Shown here piece after piece: positions 23,518 to 30,494 of a DNA stretch of 35,379 nucleotides. The notes below the pieces were generated by a model, which worked only from the letters and a program-made list of their open reading frames with translations, made no database searches and was not told the DNA's origin. The position numbers and the translations under genes are program-made. This stretch comes from Prevotella sp. (GTDB lineage Bacteria > Bacteroidota > Bacteroidia > Bacteroidales > Bacteroidaceae). Location of the stretch: NCBI GenBank assembly GCA_017471245.1, contig JAFUVB010000046.1, forward strand, positions 1 through 35,379. Reading direction: 5' to 3'. How positions within the stretch are numbered: position 1 is the first letter of the stretch; each line of letters starts with the position of its first letter.

Positions 23518-24348
23518 ATGTGTAAGCACAAGGAAAACGGAGACGACGTTCCTTTGGGTGACCCGTATTCCCATCCACGGAATGCCTCTGATATCGACCC
23601 AGCCGATACCAGCAGCCCGGCGTGCGACCTTACCAAAGAGGAATTGCAGGAGCCAACAAATAAATACAAAGACATTATCAACCATCTGAACGATCTGATT
23701 GCACTGCAAAAGGAAACCATCCAACAGAAAGACGATACCATCAAACAGCAGAAACACATCATCTCCATGCTGGAATCTATCATCAGCAGGCAGGATGATG
23801 ACATCAAACAACTCAAAACAGAGCACAACCGACAAACTGAAACCATCAGCATCAGCACGAAAAAGATCAGTGAACTGGAGAGCTGTGTGGAGTCATTATC
23901 CTATGCAAATCCCATAAAGGCGGAGTATCAGCCAACCAAAGACAACCTCAACCACATCTACAGCCAACTGGCGACATACATCGACCACAGAAAAGACCAA
24001 CTACCGCACATCCACAACACCATCCGACAGCTGTTGGCGAGCCGGCAACTGGCAGTGGTTCGCTCACGCAACAACCCGAAAGAGACGGATATCGTCGTGA
24101 CGGCTCAGCACTTGAGCGATTTCATCAGGGCGCTGTTCGACATGATGAACGATGAAAAGCTGCAAGAATTCGCCACAAAAAAGAAAGGTGCAACACCGAG
24201 AATGGCTAACTGGCTTGTGAAGATAATCAAGCAGAGAAAGGGTGAGCACAACGAACCGACAGAAATAGGGTTCGACACCCTGCGCGAAATCATTCGCAGG
24301 GCTGCAAAACGGCACATCGAGAAGCATGAGATTTCTGCAACTTTCTGA
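23518..24348 (+). CDS. Coiled-coil protein of unknown function in the accessory region
   Basis: The 276-residue protein begins MCKHKENGDDVPLG. Residues about 45-130 form a strong coiled coil (KETIQQKDDTIKQQKHIISM, QDDDIKQLKTEHNRQTETIS). The C-terminal half is basic and helical, with QLLASRQLAVVRSRNNPKET, TPRMANWLVKIIKQRKGEHN and a last helix REIIRRAAKRHIEKHE. I recognise no domain. The basic helical half could bind nucleic acid, but this is a guess. The stop codon lies in the loop of a hairpin terminator. It is the first gene of the block with the M15 peptidase and VapE. Confidence 0.75.
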   Translation: MCKHKENGDDVPLGDPYSHPRNASDIDPADTSSPACDLTKEELQEPTNKYKDIINHLNDLIALQKETIQQKDDTIKQQKHIISMLESIISRQDDDIKQLKTEHNRQTETISISTKKISELESCVESLSYANPIKAEYQPTKDNLNHIYSQLATYIDHRKDQLPHIHNTIRQLLASRQLAVVRSRNNPKETDIVVTAQHLSDFIRALFDMMNDEKLQEFATKKKGATPRMANWLVKIIKQRKGEHNEPTEIGFDTLREIIRRAAKRHIEKHEISATF

Positions 24349-24375
24349 CCCATGAAAGTTGCAGAATGCATTTTT
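24333..24375 (+). terminator. Hairpin terminator overlapping the coiled-coil gene stop
   Basis: TTCTGCAACTTTC (24333-24345) and GAAAGTTGCAGAA (24354-24366) make a perfect 13-bp stem with an 8-nt loop containing the TGA stop. A run of six T follows at about 24370. The same 13-mer recurs at 24434-24446. Confidence 0.7.
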
Positions 24376-24477
24376 TCAAACCAACACAACACGCTTATTA
24401 TCAACAAGATACGAAACCAAGCAAAACTTTTTCTTCTGCAACTTTCGCAACTCTTTGGCATCAAATTATCATTTCTA

Positions 24478-24485
24478 TACTTTTG
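24478..24485 (+). promoter_or_regulatory. Bacteroidetes -7 promoter box for the M15 peptidase
   Basis: TACTTTTG matches TAnnTTTG. The leader to 24601 is about 110 nt and contains CCGCCAC (24512-24518) pairing with GTGGCGG (24555-24561). Confidence 0.65.
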
Positions 24486-24600
24486 CAACGACAAACAAAA
24501 AGTGGAACGCACCGCCACAACGGCGAGGAGTGACTGCGCAGGCTCATCAACAACGTGGCGGCACCACAAAACAACAAACCAAAAAGTATAGAAAGGAACA

Positions 24601-25062
24601 ATGATGAAAAAGAATTTAATCGACACAGACATGCATCTGTCAGAAAACTTCACACTCGGCGAGATGGTGAAAAGCGCCACCGCCGAGAAGCTGGGAATCG
24701 TGAACATCCCCATGAGATGCCACATCATGAACATGCGCAACCTATGCCGCACCGTGCTCCAACCCTTGCGCAACGAGTTCGGACCCATCTTCATCAACAG
24801 CGGATACCGCTGTCCGGCACTCAACGAGGCAGTGCATGGCATGGGAGCATCGCGCCACATGCTCGGCGAAGCTGCCGACATTCACATCCGCAGCATCGAC
24901 GAAGGCATCCGCTACTTCGACTTCATCCTCACCCACTGCCCCTTCGACCAGCTCCTCTTCGAGTATAGCCGCTCAGGAGCTGCTTGGATCCACGTGAGCA
25001 CCCGCATCAACTTCACCCAAAACCGCCGCATGGCAATCCGTAACTACAAGGCGAACTGGTGA
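24601..25062 (+). CDS. M15-family D-Ala-D-Ala carboxypeptidase-like protein
   Basis: The 153-residue protein matches the peptidase M15_3 type, zinc enzymes that cleave peptidoglycan stem peptides. The active-site pattern is visible: INSGYRCPALNEAV, SRHMLGEAADIH with zinc ligands His86 and Asp93, and WIHVS with the third ligand, His131. The N-terminus LSENFTLGEMVKSATA is typical. There is no signal peptide, so like phage endolysins it would need another route to the wall or act after lysis. It lies between the coiled-coil gene and the zinc-ribbon gene. Cell-wall hydrolases of this kind sit beside VapE and HU genes in several Bacteroidales accessory loci, as I recall. Confidence 0.9.
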   Translation: MMKKNLIDTDMHLSENFTLGEMVKSATAEKLGIVNIPMRCHIMNMRNLCRTVLQPLRNEFGPIFINSGYRCPALNEAVHGMGASRHMLGEAADIHIRSIDEGIRYFDFILTHCPFDQLLFEYSRSGAAWIHVSTRINFTQNRRMAIRNYKANW

Positions 25063-25089
25063 GAAACAACATTGAAACAACTGAAAAGC

Positions 25090-25284
25090 ATGAGACCGAA
25101 AGACCTTTCGCAGCGGTATGCCACGCAACTGACATGCCGCTGCTGCGGACAAGAACTGCCTGTGGAATGCTTTGAACGCTTCCCGACAGGCACCTACCGC
25201 CATGTTTGCCGCAAGTGCCAGTATCAAATCTATGTAAGACCGCGCTACGAAGCACGCCGCCTGACGGAAATAATGCAGAATTAG
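25090..25284 (+). CDS. Small four-cysteine zinc-ribbon protein
   Basis: From ATG 25090 the protein has 64 residues; a TTG at 25072 would add six. Cys16/Cys19 (CRCCGQELP) and Cys40/Cys43 (CRKC) form two CxxC knuckles spaced as in the short zinc ribbons that precede HNH nucleases in phages, but no HNH part follows. The rest is strongly basic (RPKDLSQRY, YVRPRYEARRL), suggesting nucleic-acid binding. It starts 27 bp after the M15 peptidase gene and probably shares its transcript. Confidence 0.7.
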   Translation: MRPKDLSQRYATQLTCRCCGQELPVECFERFPTGTYRHVCRKCQYQIYVRPRYEARRLTEIMQN

Positions 25285-25330
25285 CGCACCTGAGATTAAA
25301 CGACTGACAATCAACTGATTGCAGAAAACG

Positions 25331-25371
25331 CTGCGTAATCCGCTGCGTTACCTGCTGCGTTACTCGCTGCG
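25331..25371 (+). repeat. Left array of four units on an exact 12-bp period
   Basis: CTGCG begins at 25331, 25343, 25355 and 25367, an exact 12-bp period: CTGCGTAATCCG, CTGCGTTACCTG, CTGCGTTACTCG, then a degenerate CTGCG unit. The inverse array CGGGTAACGCAG lies beyond the other end of the VapE gene at 26820-26860. Confidence 0.85.
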
Positions 25372-25436
25372 CATTTCAGTTGATGCAAAACAACTCTATA
25401 CCGCAATTCTCAAAACTCATCTTCCGCAACGAAAAA

Positions 25437-25546
25437 GCTATGGTTTTACAGCGTGAAAGCTATGCTTTCGTAGAGCAAAAGCTATGGTTTTACAGAGCAA
25501 AATCTATGGTTTTACAGAGCGGAAGCTATGCTTTAGAGAAGACAAA
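25437..25546 (+). repeat. Five direct repeats on an exact 22-bp period before the VapE start
   Basis: Units start at 25437, 25459, 25481, 25503 and 25525. The consensus is GCTATGGTTTTACAGAGC followed by AAAA; units 2 and 5 read GCTATGCTTT, and unit 2 with its flank forms GAAAGC-TAT-GCTTTC. The frame of the downstream gene is open through the array, but 22 bp is not a multiple of three, so the repeats are selected as DNA rather than as protein. Confidence 0.85.
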
Positions 25547-25586
25547 AGAAGAATATCAGAAAACATTCTCACAAACAACAAACAAA

Positions 25587-26792
25587 ATGAACGAATCGAC
25601 AAAAACCGGGAAAGAACGTGCTGAATATCAGAGCGCACAGCAGCAGGTTGCCTTCGAAGTGGAAGACTTTCTCAACAAACACTATTGGCTGCGCTACAAC
25701 GTGATGACTCAGAAAGAGGAATACTGCCCCAAGGAGGGCAACGACAGTGAAACACCACCGCCGGACGACATGTGGAAGCCGCTCACCAAGCGCATGCTGA
25801 ACCAAATGGTGCACGAGCAGATGCGCCTGGGCGGCACTTCCTGGGATCTCGACATCACGAGATTCATCCAATCCACAATGGTGCCTGACTATAATCCCCT
25901 GCTCCACTACCTGCAGAAACTGCCCAAATGGAACCGCCACTATGACTACATCGGCAGCATGGCGCGCCGCATCCCCACCGACAACCATCAGTTTGGCAAG
26001 CTGTTCCACCGCTGGTTTCTTGCCATGGTGGCACAATGGCTCGGCCTCAACCGCGACCATGGCAACGCCGTGGTGCTGATGCTCGTAGGCAGTCAGGGGC
26101 AGATGAAAAGCACTTTCTGCAAGAAAATACTACCACCCTGCCTGCGCGACTATTACATTGATGACATCAAAATGGACAATCCTGAGCAAGTGGAGCGCGT
26201 GCTCTGCCGAATGGCGCTGGTGAACATTGATGAATACAACGCCAAGACTCCGCGCGAACAGGCAAAAATCAAGCGCATACTCACCGAGCGCGACGTGCAG
26301 GTGCGCCCCATGCGCAGCAGCGAATACACGGTACACCGCCGCATGGCATCGTTCACGGCAACCACCAACGAGCGATACCCGCTCACCGACCCAACGGGAA
26401 GCCGGCGCTACCTGTGCGTGGCGGTGAAAGGGTGCATACAAATTGCTCGCCCAGTGAAATACGACAAGATGTATGCCCAGGCACTCTACGAACTACAGAA
26501 CGGCGAACCCTACTGGTTCAGCCATCGCGAAGAGGCATGTCTCAACGAGAACAATCGCCAGTTTCAGCACACGAGCACCACTGACGAACTGCTGCTCAGC
26601 TTCTATCAGCCTGCCGAAACCAGCGTGAAACACTTCATCCGCATAAGAGACATGCTCGACGAGATGAAAGCACGACTGCCAGCCTGCGACGTGCCGCCTA
26701 TCCGCAAACTGATCTATGCGCTCAAACGCAACGGATTCAGCAATGGAGTGCAACACAATCAGCGTGGATGGTATGCCATACCTGTTCGATAA
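25587..26792 (+). CDS. VapE-domain (virulence-associated E-like) P-loop ATPase
   Basis: From ATG 25587, after an A-rich leader, the protein has 401 residues. The open frame extends to 25380, but the first 69 codons encode the 22-bp array. The N-terminus QVAFEVEDFLNKHYWLRYNV and the SWDLDITRFIQSTMVPDYNP, LHYLQKLPKW segments are typical of the Bacteroidales VapE/VirE group. The Walker A loop is LVGSQGQMKSTF near residue 168-178 (Met replaces Gly), Walker B is LVNIDEYN, then FTATTNERYP (sensor) and TGSRRYLCV (arginine-finger-like). Related proteins are superfamily-3-like helicases or primase-helicase partners in phages, islands and plasmids. No primase domain is visible. It is bracketed by the inverted 12-bp arrays. 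Confidence 0.88.
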   Translation: MNESTKTGKERAEYQSAQQQVAFEVEDFLNKHYWLRYNVMTQKEEYCPKEGNDSETPPPDDMWKPLTKRMLNQMVHEQMRLGGTSWDLDITRFIQSTMVPDYNPLLHYLQKLPKWNRHYDYIGSMARRIPTDNHQFGKLFHRWFLAMVAQWLGLNRDHGNAVVLMLVGSQGQMKSTFCKKILPPCLRDYYIDDIKMDNPEQVERVLCRMALVNIDEYNAKTPREQAKIKRILTERDVQVRPMRSSEYTVHRRMASFTATTNERYPLTDPTGSRRYLCVAVKGCIQIARPVKYDKMYAQALYELQNGEPYWFSHREEACLNENNRQFQHTSTTDELLLSFYQPAETSVKHFIRIRDMLDEMKARLPACDVPPIRKLIYALKRNGFSNGVQHNQRGWYAIPVR

Positions 26793-26819
26793 AACTACCG
26801 GGATACCTACAAGCAAATA

Positions 26820-26860
26820 CGCAGCAGGTAACGCAGCGGGTAACGCAGCGGGTAACGCAG
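26820..26860 (-). repeat. Right array of four units on an exact 12-bp period, inverted to the left array
   Basis: CGCAG begins at 26820, 26832, 26844 and 26856, an exact 12-bp period: CGCAGCAGGTAA, CGCAGCGGGTAA, CGCAGCGGGTAA, CGCAG. The reverse complement of this unit is the CTGCGTTACC unit of the left array. Confidence 0.85.
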
Positions 26861-26885
26861 CCAGCTATGCAACTCACTAAAAATC

Positions 26886-26922
26886 AACGGGTTATCCGCA
26901 AGCAGCAGATAACCCGTTTTTT
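26886..26922. terminator. Hairpin terminator after VapE
   Basis: AACGGGTTATC (26886-26896) and GATAACCCGTT (26908-26918) form a perfect 11-bp stem with an 11-nt loop, followed by a T-run. It separates VapE from the converging methyltransferase. Confidence 0.8.
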
Positions 26923-26959
26923 GTATCCCGTAGAGAGCATCATTCACTGCTTCTCATCA

Positions 26960-29425
26960 TCAGAAAATGTTTTCGCGCTCCCATAGCAGCAGGTGATGCT
27001 CCACTAATTGGCGGTTTATTTTCCTTGCTAAAGCATCGCGTGCCTCAAAAAAAGTCTGGAACAACGGCAAGCAACTGCCCGGAATAACATACTCAATGTT
27101 CTTGCTGCTGAATCCGCGCGTACCTTTCGTGGTTTTCACCTTCGTGATGCGCCGGTTTTTATCCATCGACATATTCCTGAAACTGCTTACGTCCTTACCC
27201 ATTATGGCATTTGTGATGTCATAAAAACTGTCGTTATAATCTTTCCCAGCATATTCTTTACTACTGTGATAGTAGCGGAACACCTCTAAGGCAGCACGAT
27301 AGAGCGTCCTGGCCTCTGCCGAAAAACTGAACTGCTGCATGAATTCCCTGAAATCAAACGGCGGCACGATTTCTTCATCATTATTGACAGCAAATAGCGA
27401 TTGCTGATTGCTTTTGTCCTCCATATACAGCACATTCAGGTCATTCTTGTCGCATCCCAACTCATCTGCAGTGAAAGGCATGATATAGTTTTTCTGATCT
27501 TTGTTAGAAAACTGGTTGTTCTTATAGAAGAGAGAAAACATAAGGGAGTCGTTGAACAGCTCTTCTGGTATATCGTCTGTAATACCTCTGTATACCAGAT
27601 AGTTCCATTCGTAATAGTGGGCATGCGTATTGAAATTGATTCCCTTAGAGAGGAGACAGTATTTCAGGTTTTCTGTTGTGATTTTCGATGCTTTTTCCTT
27701 GCCTCCATTGCTCACGATGAGCACATTTCCTAAATAGCTCCACTGCCCCAGCACCATTCCTCGCCGCTGATTTTCCACGATGTGTTTCTCAATATCTTTA
27801 ATGAGATACGGGCGCGAATTGTCATACGTATAGGATTTCACATATCCCAGCGTTTGCACCTTGAGATCATAGTCGTAGCGGTGGGCTGTAACGTGCGACG
27901 CATCTATCTCATGACCGTTCTCGCGGTCGAAAACCACTTGGCTCACAGCCCATTCCGACAATTTGAATGTATCTTTGGCATTGCTGAAAATGTGCGACAC
28001 CACTTTGTAGCCCGAATTCACGAAATGCCGCATGGTGTTCTCGCGCAAGAAGAATTCCGTCTTGCAATAGTAAACAATCACATCGGGCTGCAACAGAAGC
28101 ACTTTGTTGAAAAACTCAATTGCCAGATCGTTGGCCATTCCCCTCTTCCGCTGATACGGCGGATTCATCACCACCATCAGTTTGCGGTTCTCCCGCTTAG
28201 CTATTTCCTTAATGTCCAGTTCCACGCCTTTATATTTCCAGCAGGGCATACTGTCGTTGGCAAGGAAATCGAATTGTATAGAGTTCTCGAAACCTTTGAT
28301 TCGGCAAGTGTCTACATCCATGTGCACCAATGTGGAAAGGTAGCAATACTGCTTGAAATCCTTGCCAAACTGGTTTTCAAGATTGCCCACGCCAGCACAG
28401 GGATCACAAACGATAAACTCATTCATGTCGTAATGCTGCTGCAAAATGCTGTTCTGGACTTCCACAAAGCAGTTCGGCGTATACTCACCTCCTGTGTCTC
28501 TTCGGTATTTCTCAGAATAGAGCATGCTGCTGTGCTCAAGAATCTTCATGAATTCGTGTTTTTCGGGTGGTCGCTTGTATCTACGCCAGAAAGAGTTATA
28601 CTGCTCCGTGTTCACAATGGTATAATAATACGAATCGGGGTAGCCTTGATACTTGATTCCGTCTATCTCACCGTCGTCGAACATCAGGCGGTAGTTCAAC
28701 AGGTTTGTGCCTTCGCGAAACAGGTTCCGGCCAGTTTCTTCTTCCCTCTTTCCTTTTACGACCTTGCCAAACAAGGTGCTGTCAACAATATCCTTATATA
28801 CAGACTCCTTATATACGGTTCTGTTCAGCATGTCCACAAGGAAAAGGTTGATCAAATCCTGCTCATTAGGGATGTACTCATGGAAAACAATTTCATTTTT
28901 CCACTGATTGTAAACTGTGTTTACATTCTTTTCCGTGATGTTGATGCATACATCTCGCCCCTTTAAGATTGCTTTATAAGCATCGTGGATTTCCTCGTTG
29001 CGGAATACAGTTATCCTGCCTTTCACGCGATCATTGATTCTGTCGATGGCATCCCTTGTCGGGCGGCTGGCCTTCTCTTTGTCCCAATTGATGTCATTGT
29101 TATACATTACAGAATCATCACTACAGTCAATCAGCTCAAGCACGTCGTTCTTGTTTCCGTCCTTGTAAATCAGAGCCACCCGGCTTAGGATTGCCAGTTG
29201 TTTTTTGTTAGTCAGTATTACCTGGGCAATAGCCTCGCGGTGCTCAGACTCTGATTTTATAACCGACTTCGACTCTATATACAATAATAACTTCCCCCTG
29301 CGGCTCTGCAAGAGCACATCCACCTGATTCAAGACATCTAACGACCAGGTGCCAGAATCAAAATACTTCAGGCAGAAATCCTTTTTGAAGTTCACTTCGC
29401 CTGCTTTTATCATCTTATCTATCAC
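26960..29425 (-). CDS. Type IIG-like restriction enzyme: PD-(D/E)XK-like N-terminus fused to an adenine-specific DNA methyltransferase
   Basis: The 821-residue protein starts at GTG 29425, or at ATG 29413 four codons later. Near residues 34-55, VDVLLQSRRGKLLLYIESK fits a D-x(n)-ExK nuclease core. Methyltransferase motif I is VCDPCAGVGNLENQFG near 340; motif IV is VVMNPPYQRKRG near 420, the NPPY of N6-adenine enzymes. A long C-terminal region with no recognised motif could be the target-recognition part. Single-chain enzymes of this kind both methylate and cleave DNA. The gene is on the strand opposite its neighbours, looks more AT-rich, and has its own -7 box at 29462-29469. It sits between VapE and HU as if inserted. 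Confidence 0.85.
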   Translation of the reverse strand: MIDKMIKAGEVNFKKDFCLKYFDSGTWSLDVLNQVDVLLQSRRGKLLLYIESKSVIKSESEHREAIAQVILTNKKQLAILSRVALIYKDGNKNDVLELIDCSDDSVMYNNDINWDKEKASRPTRDAIDRINDRVKGRITVFRNEEIHDAYKAILKGRDVCINITEKNVNTVYNQWKNEIVFHEYIPNEQDLINLFLVDMLNRTVYKESVYKDIVDSTLFGKVVKGKREEETGRNLFREGTNLLNYRLMFDDGEIDGIKYQGYPDSYYYTIVNTEQYNSFWRRYKRPPEKHEFMKILEHSSMLYSEKYRRDTGGEYTPNCFVEVQNSILQQHYDMNEFIVCDPCAGVGNLENQFGKDFKQYCYLSTLVHMDVDTCRIKGFENSIQFDFLANDSMPCWKYKGVELDIKEIAKRENRKLMVVMNPPYQRKRGMANDLAIEFFNKVLLLQPDVIVYYCKTEFFLRENTMRHFVNSGYKVVSHIFSNAKDTFKLSEWAVSQVVFDRENGHEIDASHVTAHRYDYDLKVQTLGYVKSYTYDNSRPYLIKDIEKHIVENQRRGMVLGQWSYLGNVLIVSNGGKEKASKITTENLKYCLLSKGINFNTHAHYYEWNYLVYRGITDDIPEELFNDSLMFSLFYKNNQFSNKDQKNYIMPFTADELGCDKNDLNVLYMEDKSNQQSLFAVNNDEEIVPPFDFREFMQQFSFSAEARTLYRAALEVFRYYHSSKEYAGKDYNDSFYDITNAIMGKDVSSFRNMSMDKNRRITKVKTTKGTRGFSSKNIEYVIPGSCLPLFQTFFEARDALARKINRQLVEHHLLLWERENIF

Positions 29426-29461
29426 GATTCTTCACTTTCAGGAATAATGTCATTGTTAATG

Positions 29462-29469
29462 CAAATGTA
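29462..29469 (-). promoter_or_regulatory. Bacteroidetes -7 promoter box for the methyltransferase
   Basis: The minus strand reads TACATTTG, matching TAnnTTTG, with TTG about 18 bp upstream, close to the expected -33 element. Confidence 0.65.
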
Positions 29470-29699
29470 CACAAAATTCATGAATAACAAGTTAACTGGA
29501 TTAAGAAATTAAGTTTTCTTTAGAGGAAAAAACATGAATCATGCCAAATAGCACGGTGGCATGCCTCAGAAACCTTTCGTATACACACACCTGCTGCTCA
29601 CGCACGAACATCAGAAACTGCCGTTTCATTTTCTCGGGAACTCGCTTTTTTAGGATTATGCCCGAAGCAGATGTTTTGGAAACACCCCCTCGGATTTCG

Positions 29700-29707
29700 T
29701 ATCTTTG
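29700..29707 (+). promoter_or_regulatory. Bacteroidetes -7 promoter box for the HU-like gene
   Basis: TATCTTTG matches TAnnTTTG; the predicted start near 29714 leaves a leader of about 78 nt. The bases after the box, GCAACGTCAAAACGAAC, resemble GCAACGACAAACAAA after the M15 promoter at 24478. Confidence 0.7.
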
Positions 29708-29791
29708 CAACGTCAAAACGAACAAAGATGCATCAACGTTCAAGCGACACGAGAATGATAACCAAATGTTTAACAAAAAAAACAAAGTATT

Positions 29792-30256
29792 ATGTCTGTT
29801 TTGTATCGTTTCGTAAAGAACAACAATGAAAAGAGTAAGTCTTACGGCCAGTACTTCATCAAGGCCGTGATGACACAAACCACCGATCTGAGCATGCTCG
29901 CCGACCGCATCCAGCGCAACTGTACGGCAAAGCGCTCCGACGTGCTGGCAGTGCTCACCGAGCTGGTTGAGGTGATGCAGGACGAGCTTCAGGCCTCACA
30001 CCGCGTGAAACTCGACGGTTTCGGATCCTTCAAGATCGGCATCAGCAGCACATGCGCAGAGTCGCCGAAGAAGTTCTCCCTCACCGACAACATGAAGGGA
30101 CTCCATGTGAACTTCACGCCAGAGACGAAAACCGGCTCCGACAAGAAGCGCACAAAGACCTTCCTCACAGGATGCCACGTGCAGTTTGCACCGAAGAATG
30201 CCGACATTGCCGGCGACCCTGAATCCGGCGACAATGGTAACAGCGAGAATCCATAA
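29792..30256 (+). CDS. HU-related histone-like DNA-binding protein (Bacteroidetes type)
   Basis: The 154-residue protein begins MSVLYRFVKNNNEKSKSYGQ and matches the Bacteroidetes HU-related family. Helical segments LADRIQRNCTAKRSDVLAVL and the HU arm region VKLDGFGSFKIGISSTCAES are clear. It is longer than true HU (90 residues), with a polar tail (AGDPESGDNGNSENP). It should bend or bind double-stranded DNA. Paralogues occur in many copies in one genome, commonly beside cell-wall hydrolases and surface-glycan loci. A smalltalk-type gene follows after 12 bp and probably shares the transcript. Confidence 0.92.
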   Translation: MSVLYRFVKNNNEKSKSYGQYFIKAVMTQTTDLSMLADRIQRNCTAKRSDVLAVLTELVEVMQDELQASHRVKLDGFGSFKIGISSTCAESPKKFSLTDNMKGLHVNFTPETKTGSDKKRTKTFLTGCHVQFAPKNADIAGDPESGDNGNSENP

Positions 30257-30268
30257 CAGCAGCGAGCC

Positions 30269-30367
30269 ATGAAAAAGAACTGGAAACTGATCCTCAAGGT
30301 GATCATCGCTGTATTGACAGCCATTCTCGGTGTGTTGGGCGGCCAAGCCGCCATCGGCGCCCTCTAA
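30269..30367 (+). CDS. Smalltalk-type membrane micropeptide
   Basis: The 32-residue peptide is MKKNWKLILKVIIAVLTAIL followed by GVLGGQAAIGAL. The basic N-terminus with WK, one hydrophobic helix with VLTAIL, and a GVLG turn match the smalltalk proteins annotated in Bacteroidales, whose genes follow HU-like genes. It starts 12 bp after the HU stop and ends just before a strong terminator. The usual C-terminal Ser/Cys ending is replaced by GGQAAIGAL. Function is unknown; it should sit in the inner membrane. Confidence 0.8.
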   Translation: MKKNWKLILKVIIAVLTAILGVLGGQAAIGAL

Positions 30368-30372
30368 CTAAC

Positions 30373-30420
30373 AAGCGGAGGCGGACCCACATGGATCCGC
30401 CTCCGCTTTTGTTTTCTTGT
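30373..30420 (+). terminator. Strong intrinsic terminator after the HU-smalltalk pair
   Basis: AAGCGGAGGCGGA (30373-30385) and TCCGCCTCCGCTT (30396-30408) form a perfect 13-bp stem with a 10-nt loop, followed by TTGTTTTCTTGT. Confidence 0.92.
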
Positions 30421-30494
30421 AGTTGAGTATATGCCTATTTACCTTCTTGTATTAGAATTCATCGCTTTTGACAATAACCCCAGAATGAGTTTCA

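Larger units (their letters stand above)
29426..29791. other. Divergent intergenic region between the methyltransferase and the HU-like gene
   Basis: No supported gene is present. It carries the methyltransferase promoter (29462-29469, minus) and the HU promoter (29700-29707, plus). A minus-strand frame at about 29510-29700 (MKRQFLMFVREQQVCVYERF) looks somewhat protein-like but matches nothing I know. Confidence 0.5.

Noticed and set aside
25331-25546. CRISPR array
   Set aside because: The 12-bp and 22-bp units are contiguous with no spacers, and no cas genes are present.
27782-28966. 394-codon plus-strand frame opposite the methyltransferase
   Set aside because: It is antisense to conserved methyltransferase motifs I and IV and shows no domain of its own.
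29501-29878. 125-codon minus-strand frame overlapping the HU gene start
   Set aside because: It crosses the HU promoter and coding start; only a short central part looks protein-like and it resembles no family I know.
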